Source: Hungatella sp. UBA3048 (GTDB taxonomy: Bacteria; Bacillota; Clostridia; Lachnospirales; Lachnospiraceae). From it: a stretch of DNA of 64,000 nt. The stretch covers positions 75,646 to 139,645 of the forward strand of contig DFCS01000039.1 in NCBI GenBank assembly GCA_002367105.1, in the 5' to 3' direction. The notes under the pieces were generated by a model. That model was given only the letters and a program-made list of their open reading frames with translations, ran no database searches and had not been told where the DNA came from. Shown here piece by piece: positions 44,850 through 52,750 of this stretch. Every line of letters starts with the position of its first letter. Within the stretch, counting starts at the first letter, position 1. The position numbers and the translations under genes were made by a program.

Positions 44850-45079
44850 GACTGGCTCATCAAATCCTTTATTTTGGTAATCGAGCTTTCGTTTAGTTGG
44901 GAGGAAGCGGCCTCTTGATTTGCTGAGGCAGCTTCCAATAACTCGGTACGAAGAATTGAAATTTCTTTTGGTGCATCGATGGCTAATTTTACCCAGTCAT
45001 TTCCCGTTTCAAGAATTGTGACAGTGATATTGTCACCGATTGTTAGAGACTGGTTATTTTTTCTTTGAAGAATCAGCAT
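44828..45079 (-). CDS. csrA: carbon storage/flagellin translation regulator CsrA
   Basis: 83 aa. MLILQRKNNQSLTIGD and WVKLAIDAPKEISILRTEL are diagnostic. CsrA binds GGA-containing hairpins and in Bacillus blocks flagellin translation. FliW, encoded just upstream and overlapping by 26 bases, antagonises it. The tail beyond residue ~50 is longer than in enteric CsrA. Confidence 0.95.
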   Translation of the reverse strand: MLILQRKNNQSLTIGDNITVTILETGNDWVKLAIDAPKEISILRTELLEAASANQEAASSQLNESSITKIKDLMSQSKNSGNT

Positions 45080-45527
45080 ACGAATCCCCCTTTTTTATAA
45101 AATCCTTAAGCGGGTGACGGAAGCGGTAAAGAGGATTATCCAAAATTATCTGCCTGGCTTCCCGGGTTTCTGTATTTACAGCAATAGGAGCCTTTAAATT
45201 TACCGTGCTGTCCTCCATAGGGTCATGGATTACACTGATAACATAATATGAAACCTTATCTTCGTTGTCTGCAGTTTTTAACAGCATCTGATCGTCCTGG
45301 GATAATTCCGGTTCGTATTTCTCATAAAACTGGAATGGATTCATAAGAATAAAGGAAACGCTTAAATCATCGATGGACTGCAGGCAGATCAATGCATCAC
45401 TGTTCTCCTGAAAGGCCAGAGGAACATAATTTTTTAAGTCGGTAAAACCAAACAGCCCGTCAGAAAAATGTATGAATTCATTTTCTGAACAGGAAATCTT
45501 GCCAAAATATTGTGTATTGATTTCCAT
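45054..45527 (-). CDS. fliW: flagellar assembly factor FliW
   Basis: 157 aa. HFSDGLFGFTDLKNYVPLAF and the C-terminal ETREARQIILDN match FliW. It binds CsrA or flagellin in turn, linking flagellin export to translation. CTGGAGG precedes the ATG. Confidence 0.94.
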   Translation of the reverse strand: MEINTQYFGKISCSENEFIHFSDGLFGFTDLKNYVPLAFQENSDALICLQSIDDLSVSFILMNPFQFYEKYEPELSQDDQMLLKTADNEDKVSYYVISVIHDPMEDSTVNLKAPIAVNTETREARQIILDNPLYRFRHPLKDFIKKGDSYADSSKKK

Positions 45528-45548
45528 AAATACCTCCAGAGTACAGGG

Positions 45549-46151
45549 TTAAGCGAGAATATCTACCGGAGTATGATTGAAGTAACTGGCCGCGCTGGGC
45601 GGAACATAAAGAGGCTTGCCGATATATTCAATATTCACGTCTGGCATTTGAGTGATTGATAACTCAACATTTCCGGGTATAAATTCAAAATTTCCATTTG
45701 CCACCTTTATGTCAAAGCTTAATTTATCCATTTGGTATTGCATGGATAAATCCGGATCAGACCATTCGATATCAGGGCCCGTAGTAGGCAGAAACCGTAA
45801 ACCGAATTCTCCAGTCGGCTGTTGGGCGCGCTGACTGAATATTTGATCGAGTGTAATATTAGGGTCTAACAACATGGCACCTTCCTTTGCATATGTAGCA
45901 GTAGCCTCCAGAGCGTCGGACTTACCCTTGGCAGCGGCTTGGCGCACGCTTTCCATTGTAGTAGGGCAGACTGAATTACGTGCATCGTACGTATCCAGAT
46001 GTAATTGAATGGGGCGATTTTTTATGGTCAGGCCGCCCTTGATTCTGTCGGTTATCAGTTGAGATTTAGAACTGGAATATTCCAGTCTTGCTCTGTGGAT
46101 CTTCAGCTCGTATTCCATGGGTATGGTAGTAATCTTTAGCAATGTTTCCAT
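45549..46151 (-). CDS. DUF6470 (YviE) family protein
   Basis: 200 aa, between flgL and fliW exactly as yviE is in Bacillus. Features include LEYSSSKSQLITDRIKGGLT and the beta-rich tail IEYIGKPLYVPP. Function is unknown; its fixed place in the flgM-csrA operon suggests a late flagellar or secreted role. GGAGG upstream. Confidence 0.8.
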   Translation of the reverse strand: METLLKITTIPMEYELKIHRARLEYSSSKSQLITDRIKGGLTIKNRPIQLHLDTYDARNSVCPTTMESVRQAAAKGKSDALEATATYAKEGAMLLDPNITLDQIFSQRAQQPTGEFGLRFLPTTGPDIEWSDPDLSMQYQMDKLSFDIKVANGNFEFIPGNVELSITQMPDVNIEYIGKPLYVPPSAASYFNHTPVDILA

Positions 46152-46172
46152 TATAACACACCTCCATCAATT

Positions 46173-47186
46173 TTACTTCATGAAATCAATAAAAGATGGA
46201 GATAAGATGCTGGTTCCTACCTTAAGGGCGGCATTGTACGCGTACTGATTCCACATATAATCGGTAATAGCAGCTGCAGGGTCCATTCCTTCCACCTTTA
46301 ACATCTGTTCTTGCAGAGAAATATCGTTATTATCAAGCCGGTCCTTTGTAGTAGTTAAGAATTCTGATTTTACACCCAGATTTGTGACTTCATTTAATAC
46401 GTTGGTTCCTAAGTTCTTAAACTTATTCATAAGCTTTCCAAAAGTCTCTGAATCAAAATTATCTGCCTCCAGGGTATCAGCCAGCTGGCCGGCTAATAAA
46501 ATGACATTATCGCTCATCCCGTCCGCGTCTTTTCCAAAACCAGTGGCTTTTATGCCGGGAAGAGATATGTTAAATGCACTGGAGGGTACGACACGGTCAA
46601 CGCCGTCTAGAGAAAGACCCATCCCTAAGTCAACATAAAGGGTTTCATCGGACAATCTAGCGAGATCTTTATAATCTTGGCTGCCGGGTGCGGCATCCAC
46701 ATTAATACCTCGGTATGTAAGGGATTTCCCATCCTCAGATAACACAAAGGGCGGATTCTTTCCGTCTGAACCGGCAAATAAAAATGTGTCCTCATAGGTG
46801 GAGTTAAGGCTTAAGGCCATGGATTTTTGGAACTGGCGAATGGCAGCGGCAAAGGTCGCCCGTGTTTCCGGCGTCTGTTTGTCACCACTCATAGCCTGTA
46901 TGTTATAATCAGAACTAATGGTCTTCATGGCATTGGATATTTGCATGAGGGAATCTTCCTGTCCATCCTGACGGGATTGAACATCCGATAAGGTGCTCAA
47001 GTTATCCAGATTCTTATAATATTTGCGGTGAAGCTGGGAGGCGCGGGCTGCAGATGCAGGATCCTCTGCAACTCTGTTAAAGCTCCGCTGAGTCATAACA
47101 TGGTCTCTGGATTTATTTAAATTGGCTATTGAAGCCGCAAGATTACTTTTGTAATTCCGTATAATCGCATTAGTTGAAATTCTCAT
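46173..47186 (-). CDS. flgL: hook-filament junction protein FlgL
   Basis: 337 aa. The N-terminal helix (MRISTNAIIRNYKSNLAAS) and the flagellin-like C-terminal helix (DYMWNQYAYNAALKVGTSIL) form the D0/D1 parts. The conserved TRATFAAAIRQFQ lies between. FlgL is the second junction subunit under the filament. AGGAGG upstream. Confidence 0.93.
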   Translation of the reverse strand: MRISTNAIIRNYKSNLAASIANLNKSRDHVMTQRSFNRVAEDPASAARASQLHRKYYKNLDNLSTLSDVQSRQDGQEDSLMQISNAMKTISSDYNIQAMSGDKQTPETRATFAAAIRQFQKSMALSLNSTYEDTFLFAGSDGKNPPFVLSEDGKSLTYRGINVDAAPGSQDYKDLARLSDETLYVDLGMGLSLDGVDRVVPSSAFNISLPGIKATGFGKDADGMSDNVILLAGQLADTLEADNFDSETFGKLMNKFKNLGTNVLNEVTNLGVKSEFLTTTKDRLDNNDISLQEQMLKVEGMDPAAAITDYMWNQYAYNAALKVGTSILSPSFIDFMK

Positions 47187-47196
47187 TGGAAACCTC

Positions 47197-49218
47197 CTAT
47201 CTTCCTACGATGCCGGTATTGTTTATTAATGTGTTCAATGCTTCGTCCAGGGTTGTCATTAGTCGGGCAGCAGCTGAAAAGGATCTCTGGTACTGCATCA
47301 GATTAATGCCTTCTTCATCTAAGGAGACACCAGATACGTCATCCTTGCTGTTTGCAGTCTGTTGAAGCACAGATAAATGATTATCAAGGATTGCCTGATT
47401 GGCGGAACTGTCAATACCCTGAGTGTTTTCCAGGTTAGAATAGCACTGGGAAAAGTTTCCGGTATAGTGGGTAATATATCCGTTCTGGGGGACCCCGTTG
47501 TTATCCATGTAGGTGTATTCATATTTGAAAACCCGCTCATCAGTCAGGGATTTCAGCATTTTTATAATGTTATCATTGGCAGTGGAACCAGCATCCTCTT
47601 TATTGGAAGAGATGATGTGAATGGTGTTGTTCATCCAGTCATCGGATATTTTAATGTTGCTGGCAGTAAAACGGTTGCTTCCATCGGAAGTCTGGAACAA
47701 ATCAAAGTTTCTGACATTGACAGGGTTTGCTTTATAGCCAAGGGATATATCTTTCCCATCAGAGGCCTTGATACTGTCCACCTCCGTTGTTATGCCATTG
47801 TCACTGCGCCATTCAAACTTACCGGAAATATAAGACCATTTGCCGTTTTCGCTGTTGCCATCCACCAGCATAGATAGAGAAGATGGCTCGGTATTCAATT
47901 TAGCAGTCAGATTGTTTAAACTATCTTCAAGAGTTGCTCCAATGGGAATTTCGCCTGTACCGCTGCCAAATGTATATGTTGTGCCATTGACCTTAATGGT
48001 TTCTCCTCTTAAGAAGTTTCCGGTTGATTTGGAAAAGTCCATGGTGAATACCGCTTCTCCAGTAGAAGTGTCCTTTGATGCTGTACCCATACCCGGCAGC
48101 TGAGTCACACCGGTATAAGGTTTTGTATTGACATTCAGTTCATTAAAGTTCTTGGCAAAATTCTGCACAAAAGCTTCAAAAGATCTTTCATAATAACCGA
48201 TTCCTCTGTAATCTGTGGCAGGGTTGTCCATTTCTCCGGATTTATTCAATACATCCACAGTCCCTTTTAAAGATCCTTCTTTCAGATAATTCGTAATATC
48301 CGTTTTCAAGGAGCTCGCATTCGAGCTGTTCTGGAAATTGCTGGCAGGAATCAATGATATGGAAACTGTACCGTCAGGTTCTCCGTTGTATCCTTTGTTT
48401 CGTGTCATGGAAACTGAAGCAACATTTTCGCCATGTTCTCCTGCAGTAAGAGGATAGGTTACACCATCACTGCCTCGGAATTTTATAACCGGATATTCAA
48501 ATTTAGCACCTGAGGCAACGACCACGTCATTGTAAGTAACAGTGATGGGAAGGTAACCGGCAAGCTCATCGATTTTTTCATTTCTCTGATCCAAAAGTTC
48601 AAGAGCGGGATTGCCCTGTACCTGGCTCTTCCAGATGGCGTCGTTTAGCTCTCCGATATCAGAAAGAAGACCATTGATGGCAGGTATGTCCGTATTCTCC
48701 AGGCCATTGATGGTTTCCTCACGGACACTTTTTAGATCAGCTGCCTTTTGGTGAATGTAATTTACAATGACCTGGGCCCTGGAACGGACAATGCTGTCAA
48801 ATTCACTGTTATTTGCATTGGAGGACAGCTGATCAAGGCTGGAACTTAAATCGCTGAGTGCTTTTTTTAATGCATCCCGATCGGTCTCATCAAAAATATC
48901 GGCTAATTGATCTAAGGTACCCTGCCTTGCATCTACTGTTCCTACCTTGGCAATCTGATTCCGGAACTGAACATCCAGAAATGGATCTCTTATCTGGGAA
49001 ATGCCGGTAATCTCTACACCGTAACCTATTTTAGAACCGGGGCCAGTGCTTACGTGATCTGCGCCTCTTGTATTAAAGCTTGCCAGATCCACCCTCTGTT
49101 TGGTGTAACCCTTTGTGTTAATATTTGCTATATTCTGTCCGGTCACGTCAATGGCGCGCTGGCTGGCAGTCATGGCCAGCTGAGCAATGGTAAAACCGGA
49201 GAAGGTTGAACGTGTCAT
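47197..49218 (-). CDS. flgK: hook-associated protein FlgK
   Basis: 673 aa from the ATG at 49218, preceded by GGGAGGG; an in-frame ATG 15 bases earlier is less good. The start overlaps the flgN stop (ATGA). The N-terminus (TGQNIANINTKGYTKQRVDL) and C-terminus (LMQYQRSFSAAARLMTTLDE) match FlgK. FlgK is the first junction subunit on the hook. FlgN, its chaperone, is encoded directly upstream. Confidence 0.94.
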   Translation of the reverse strand: MTRSTFSGFTIAQLAMTASQRAIDVTGQNIANINTKGYTKQRVDLASFNTRGADHVSTGPGSKIGYGVEITGISQIRDPFLDVQFRNQIAKVGTVDARQGTLDQLADIFDETDRDALKKALSDLSSSLDQLSSNANNSEFDSIVRSRAQVIVNYIHQKAADLKSVREETINGLENTDIPAINGLLSDIGELNDAIWKSQVQGNPALELLDQRNEKIDELAGYLPITVTYNDVVVASGAKFEYPVIKFRGSDGVTYPLTAGEHGENVASVSMTRNKGYNGEPDGTVSISLIPASNFQNSSNASSLKTDITNYLKEGSLKGTVDVLNKSGEMDNPATDYRGIGYYERSFEAFVQNFAKNFNELNVNTKPYTGVTQLPGMGTASKDTSTGEAVFTMDFSKSTGNFLRGETIKVNGTTYTFGSGTGEIPIGATLEDSLNNLTAKLNTEPSSLSMLVDGNSENGKWSYISGKFEWRSDNGITTEVDSIKASDGKDISLGYKANPVNVRNFDLFQTSDGSNRFTASNIKISDDWMNNTIHIISSNKEDAGSTANDNIIKMLKSLTDERVFKYEYTYMDNNGVPQNGYITHYTGNFSQCYSNLENTQGIDSSANQAILDNHLSVLQQTANSKDDVSGVSLDEEGINLMQYQRSFSAAARLMTTLDEALNTLINNTGIVGR

Positions 49219-49643
49219 AGTAATCCCTCCCATTTTGCTTTGTCTGGAGCCATTTCTTTTTGGGAATTCTGAATGGCTTTGTCTATCATGTGAAGATTGA
49301 TTTCAATCATGGTACGTGCACTGTCACTTATTTCCTGAAACAGCCGGACCTGGTAGGTAAGCCTGTCAAACAGTTCTTTCAGTCGGTTGCGGACCTCATC
49401 CTCTGAGACTTTTGAAAGAATCTGCTGAAAGGTATCCCCCTTCATTCCAAGCCGTTCCTGGCAATCCTCCCGCTTTTTATCAAGGCCTCTCAGCTTTAAT
49501 ATGGCGGCCTGTTCCTTGTTCATGCAATCTTCCACATAAGTGACCCGGTTTTTCTTAGCGGCCTCCAGCTTTACCTGTTCAACCTGAACCAGGTCCTGAA
49601 AAAGCTGGATCATATCCTCAATTACTGCGGTAAAATCATTCAT
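49215..49643 (-). CDS. flgN: FlgN-type export chaperone
   Basis: 142 aa from the ATG at 49643 (AAAGGAG about 10 bases upstream). A longer in-frame start exists inside flgM. Helical protein with long amphipathic segments (MIQLFQDLVQVEQVKLEAAK). Between flgM and flgK, overlapping both, as in Bacillus. It delivers FlgK and FlgL to the export gate. Confidence 0.87.
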   Translation of the reverse strand: MNDFTAVIEDMIQLFQDLVQVEQVKLEAAKKNRVTYVEDCMNKEQAAILKLRGLDKKREDCQERLGMKGDTFQQILSKVSEDEVRNRLKELFDRLTYQVRLFQEISDSARTMIEINLHMIDKAIQNSQKEMAPDKAKWEGLL

Positions 49644-49959
49644 GGAAATCTGCTCCTTTGTATAAAAGAATCCTTTCGGCGATCTTATTTGCATCCACCT
49701 GATAGGTTCCGTCCTCAATCTTCTGTCTTAAGAGGTCCAGCTTTTCTTCTGATGCGGTCTGCTTAATTTCTTTCATGAGGGCATTTTTAAGGGTCGAGAT
49801 GAATTTGGAATCCATTGCTTCCTGAGGAGCGGAACGGATGGTAATTTCATCGTAATTGTTCTTACCGGATTCAGAAAGGCTGATTTCGTTCTGATCCTGG
49901 TTCTGCCGAGTCATGGAGGTATTATACAGCGTACCGTAATAGTTCTGAGAAATACGCAT
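49636..49959 (-). CDS. flgM: anti-sigma-D factor FlgM
   Basis: 107 aa. The C-terminal sigma-binding part (KIEDGTYQVDANKIAERIL) is typical. FlgM binds SigD in the cytoplasm and is exported once the hook is complete, freeing SigD. It begins MRISQNYYG and is preceded by AAAGGAG. Confidence 0.92.
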   Translation of the reverse strand: MRISQNYYGTLYNTSMTRQNQDQNEISLSESGKNNYDEITIRSAPQEAMDSKFISTLKNALMKEIKQTASEEKLDLLRQKIEDGTYQVDANKIAERILLYKGADFHE

Positions 49960-50138
49960 TTACTTACTCCTTTCTAAGATTTTTATAAGGAAGTTCGATT
50001 TGTCTGACGGCTCATCGAACGGCTGATTTTCTAAATGACCTAAGTACCCTAGTGGGTATTATGGATAAGATTCAGGCGGCACTCTTGTTTTTTGTTATTA
50101 AGAAAACCAAACCACGGAAATTTTTTATTACACCTATA

Positions 50139-50165
50139 ATATCGTCAGTTCTAAGAAAATATTAA
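50139..50165 (-). promoter_or_regulatory. candidate SigD promoter of the flgM operon
   Basis: On the minus strand: TTAA, 15 bases, GACGATAT (-10 at 50139-50146). Leader about 173 bases; within it GTTCGAT (49993-49999) can pair with ATCGAAC (50014-50020). A SigD promoter for flgM fits the usual feedback loop. Confidence 0.45.
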
Positions 50166-50187
50166 CTTCAGGAACAGAATTTCTCAA

Positions 50188-51234
50188 TTAAAGAGAACTT
50201 AAGTGCTTCATCAGGACGCCTGCTATATTAGCGCAGGACACCTGCCTGGTAACAGCTCCTATGTTGTAGGCTACCATTGGCATTCCGTAAACAACACAGC
50301 TTTCTGCATCCTGCCCAATGGTAAAAGCCCCCTTCTTTTTCATATTGAGAAGTCCTTCGGCCCCGTCACGTCCCATGCCGGTCATAATGATCCCCACGGA
50401 GGAGGCTCCGGCTGTGTCGGCTATGGACTGGAATAGAACATCCACGGAAGGACGGTGCCCGCTAACTTTTTCACCGGGATAGCAGCTCACCGTATAACGG
50501 CTTCCCATTTTAACTACCTTCATCTGTAAGTCACCGGGAGCAATCAGCACCTGACCCCTTTCAATGGTATCCCCGCTTTGGGCTTCTTTCACATTCATGG
50601 CGCAAAGCCGGTTTAAACGGTCTGCATACATTTTGGTAAAGCCTTCCGGCATATGTTGTGTGACCACAATACCAGGTGTGTCTGCAGGAAGGTCTTTCAG
50701 AACCTGGAGAGTGGCTTCTGTACCGCCCGTGGAAGCGCCTATGGCAATTATGGTATTAGAGGCATTCAAGGAGAAGGCCGTTTTTCCCAAGGCAGACTTC
50801 CCAGGCTCTATGAGAGCAGGGGGAGAAACCGGGACTTTAATGACTGCACGGGAAGCAATAAAAATTTTGCTGATCAAGGTATTTAAGAATGTGCTGGCAG
50901 TATTACTGCTGGACATGTCAGGCTTTCTTACAAAGTCCACGGCGCCTGCGGAAAGGGCTTCAAACACGTTTAAATTAAGAGAAGAGACTAAAATGACCGG
51001 AACAGGATGCTTAGGAAGAAGTTTTTTTACAAATTCAATACCATTGATCATGGGCATTTCCACATCAAGCGTCACTACGTCTGGTTTAAGTAAAGGAATT
51101 TTTCGTTCTGCGTCAAATGCATCGACCGCATATCCGATCACTTCTATATTGGGATTTTGAGAGAGATTATCAATTAATACCTTGCGAAACAGCAGGGAAT
51201 CATCTACTATGAAAACTCGGATTTTTTTGGCCAT
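50188..51234 (-). CDS. cheB: chemoreceptor methylesterase CheB
   Basis: 348 aa. Receiver domain with D57 (VVTLDVEMP), linker, and methylesterase domain with the catalytic Ser in GASTGGT, the His in THMPEGF and the Asp in TGMGRDGAEG. It removes methyl groups from receptors after phosphorylation by CheA. AGGAGG upstream. Last gene of the cheA-W-R-B unit. Confidence 0.96.
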   Translation of the reverse strand: MAKKIRVFIVDDSLLFRKVLIDNLSQNPNIEVIGYAVDAFDAERKIPLLKPDVVTLDVEMPMINGIEFVKKLLPKHPVPVILVSSLNLNVFEALSAGAVDFVRKPDMSSSNTASTFLNTLISKIFIASRAVIKVPVSPPALIEPGKSALGKTAFSLNASNTIIAIGASTGGTEATLQVLKDLPADTPGIVVTQHMPEGFTKMYADRLNRLCAMNVKEAQSGDTIERGQVLIAPGDLQMKVVKMGSRYTVSCYPGEKVSGHRPSVDVLFQSIADTAGASSVGIIMTGMGRDGAEGLLNMKKKGAFTIGQDAESCVVYGMPMVAYNIGAVTRQVSCANIAGVLMKHLSSL

Positions 51235-51261
51235 AATTTATTCCTCCTGTTATTTCTTCTT

Positions 51262-51376
51262 ATCTGCCCACGTTTTATTGGCAGAGCCCACACCGCAGTC
51301 GAACTGCAATCCAAAATCCGTGTAATATAAAATCCATCTACTGAAATGGAGAGACAGTAAATAGATTTTATATTAC
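51262..51376 (-). promoter_or_regulatory. large hairpin and two small ones between cheR and cheB
   Basis: Arms of 22 bases (51322-51343 and 51355-51376) pair with two mismatches or G-U pairs around an 11-base loop. Nearer cheB are GCAGT/ACTGC and CTGCC/GGCAG (51264-51284). No clear T run on the minus strand, so partial attenuation or mRNA processing is more likely than full termination. Confidence 0.55.
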
Positions 51377-51381
51377 GCAGA

Positions 51382-52194
51382 TCATTCTTTTCGGTAAGTA
51401 GCCGGCATTAAATACCGGTAAGGCGTTTTTTCTTTATTGATTGTTTCGGAGTGTCCGATAAATAAGTATCCGCCTGGGGCAGTTGCATCATAGAACCGCT
51501 GAATCAGCCCGTCTTTTGTATTCTGATCAAAATAAATCATGACATTTCTGCAAAAAATAATATCAAATTTTAACCGGAACCGAATGGGGTCCATAAGATT
51601 AAAGGTCTGGAAAATAACATTTGATTTAATTGCCGGAGCTACGGAATACAATCCCTGCTCCGGGGATTTGACAAAGTATTTGGATCTCCATGCGGGAGAT
51701 AAGTTCTTTAAGGATTCCTCATCATATACCGCTTCCTTTGCGGCCCTTAATGCATTTTGAGAAATATCTGTAGCAAGCACCCTGGTATCCCATAGAGAGG
51801 CCTGGGACCCCAGAGTATCCTTAATAATCATGGAAATGGTATAAGGTTCTTCGCCGGATGAACATCCGGCGCTCCATATGCTTAAAACTTTATTCTTTTT
51901 TGTGCTTATCAGATAAGGAAGAACGGTATCACGAAAAAAATTAAAATGTGCCTCTTCCCGCATAAAGTAAGTGTAGTTGGTTGTAAGCTTGTTGAGCATT
52001 ATTTCCAGATCAGCCTGATTCTTTGATGATAGAATGTGATCCACATAATCAGTGAAGGAAGTGTACCCCATGGAAATAATGGTGTTTGACAATCTTCCCA
52101 TAATGAGCTGCATCTTTTTAGACAGGTCGATTCCGTAATTTTTTTTCATGAAATCCACCAGCCGTATGAAATCATGCTGCGAAATTGTTAACAT
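51382..52194 (-). CDS. cheR: chemoreceptor methyltransferase CheR
   Basis: 270 aa. N-terminal helical domain (KNYGIDLSKKMQLIMGRL) and SAM-binding domain (SIWSAGCSSGEEPYTISM, then FDIIFCRNVMIYFD). It methylates receptor glutamates for adaptation. There is no TPR extension. Confidence 0.95.
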   Translation of the reverse strand: MLTISQHDFIRLVDFMKKNYGIDLSKKMQLIMGRLSNTIISMGYTSFTDYVDHILSSKNQADLEIMLNKLTTNYTYFMREEAHFNFFRDTVLPYLISTKKNKVLSIWSAGCSSGEEPYTISMIIKDTLGSQASLWDTRVLATDISQNALRAAKEAVYDEESLKNLSPAWRSKYFVKSPEQGLYSVAPAIKSNVIFQTFNLMDPIRFRLKFDIIFCRNVMIYFDQNTKDGLIQRFYDATAPGGYLFIGHSETINKEKTPYRYLMPATYRKE

Positions 52195-52208
52195 AGAATA
52201 GCCGTCCT

Positions 52209-52679
52209 TTATGAGTTATTGACTAAGGTCTCGCAGTCCAGAAGAAGGACAATGTGGTTATCTGAAACGGATATCATACCGCTGACCAGCTCTTCCCGGT
52301 TATTGGCCGGAACCGGTGAGATTCTGGAATAATCAATATCAAGAACCTGTTCCACAGAATCCACGATGATTCCAATAAATACGGAATCCACATTAAGAAC
52401 AATGATACAGCTTGAATTGGTATATTCTATGTCCGGTTTGCCAAGTCTTGACCGGATATCCATAATGGGTACAATCTGCCCTCTTAAGTTGATGATTCCC
52501 TTTACATATCCTGGTACCATGGGCATGGCAGTAATGGTATGGTTGGTGATGATTTCAATGATATAATTGGTGCTTACACCAAAAGTAAGGTTTTCTGTGC
52601 GGAAGGTTAAATAGCGTTCCGTGGTTTCTGTCCGAGCGGAAGTAAAAGCTTCGGATGTAGCTGTATTTTCTGCTGGCAT
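52209..52679 (-). CDS. cheW: chemotaxis coupling protein CheW
   Basis: 156 aa. RYLTFRTENLTFGVSTNYI and VKGIINLRGQIVPIMDIR are typical CheW motifs. It bridges receptors and CheA. CGGAGG precedes the ATG. Confidence 0.95.
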   Translation of the reverse strand: MPAENTATSEAFTSARTETTERYLTFRTENLTFGVSTNYIIEIITNHTITAMPMVPGYVKGIINLRGQIVPIMDIRSRLGKPDIEYTNSSCIIVLNVDSVFIGIIVDSVEQVLDIDYSRISPVPANNREELVSGMISVSDNHIVLLLDCETLVNNS

Positions 52680-52706
52680 TTGTATTCCTCCGATTTTAAT
52701 TTGCTA

Positions 52707-52723
52707 GCCCACACTTTCTGGGC
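52707..52723 (-). promoter_or_regulatory. small hairpin in the cheA-cheW gap
   Basis: GCCCA and TGGGC pair around a 7-base loop, 20-odd bases before the cheW ribosome site. The cheB leader has a related one (51264-51284). Confidence 0.45.
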
Positions 52724-52750
52724 ATACAGGTATACTTAAAATTATTTCAA

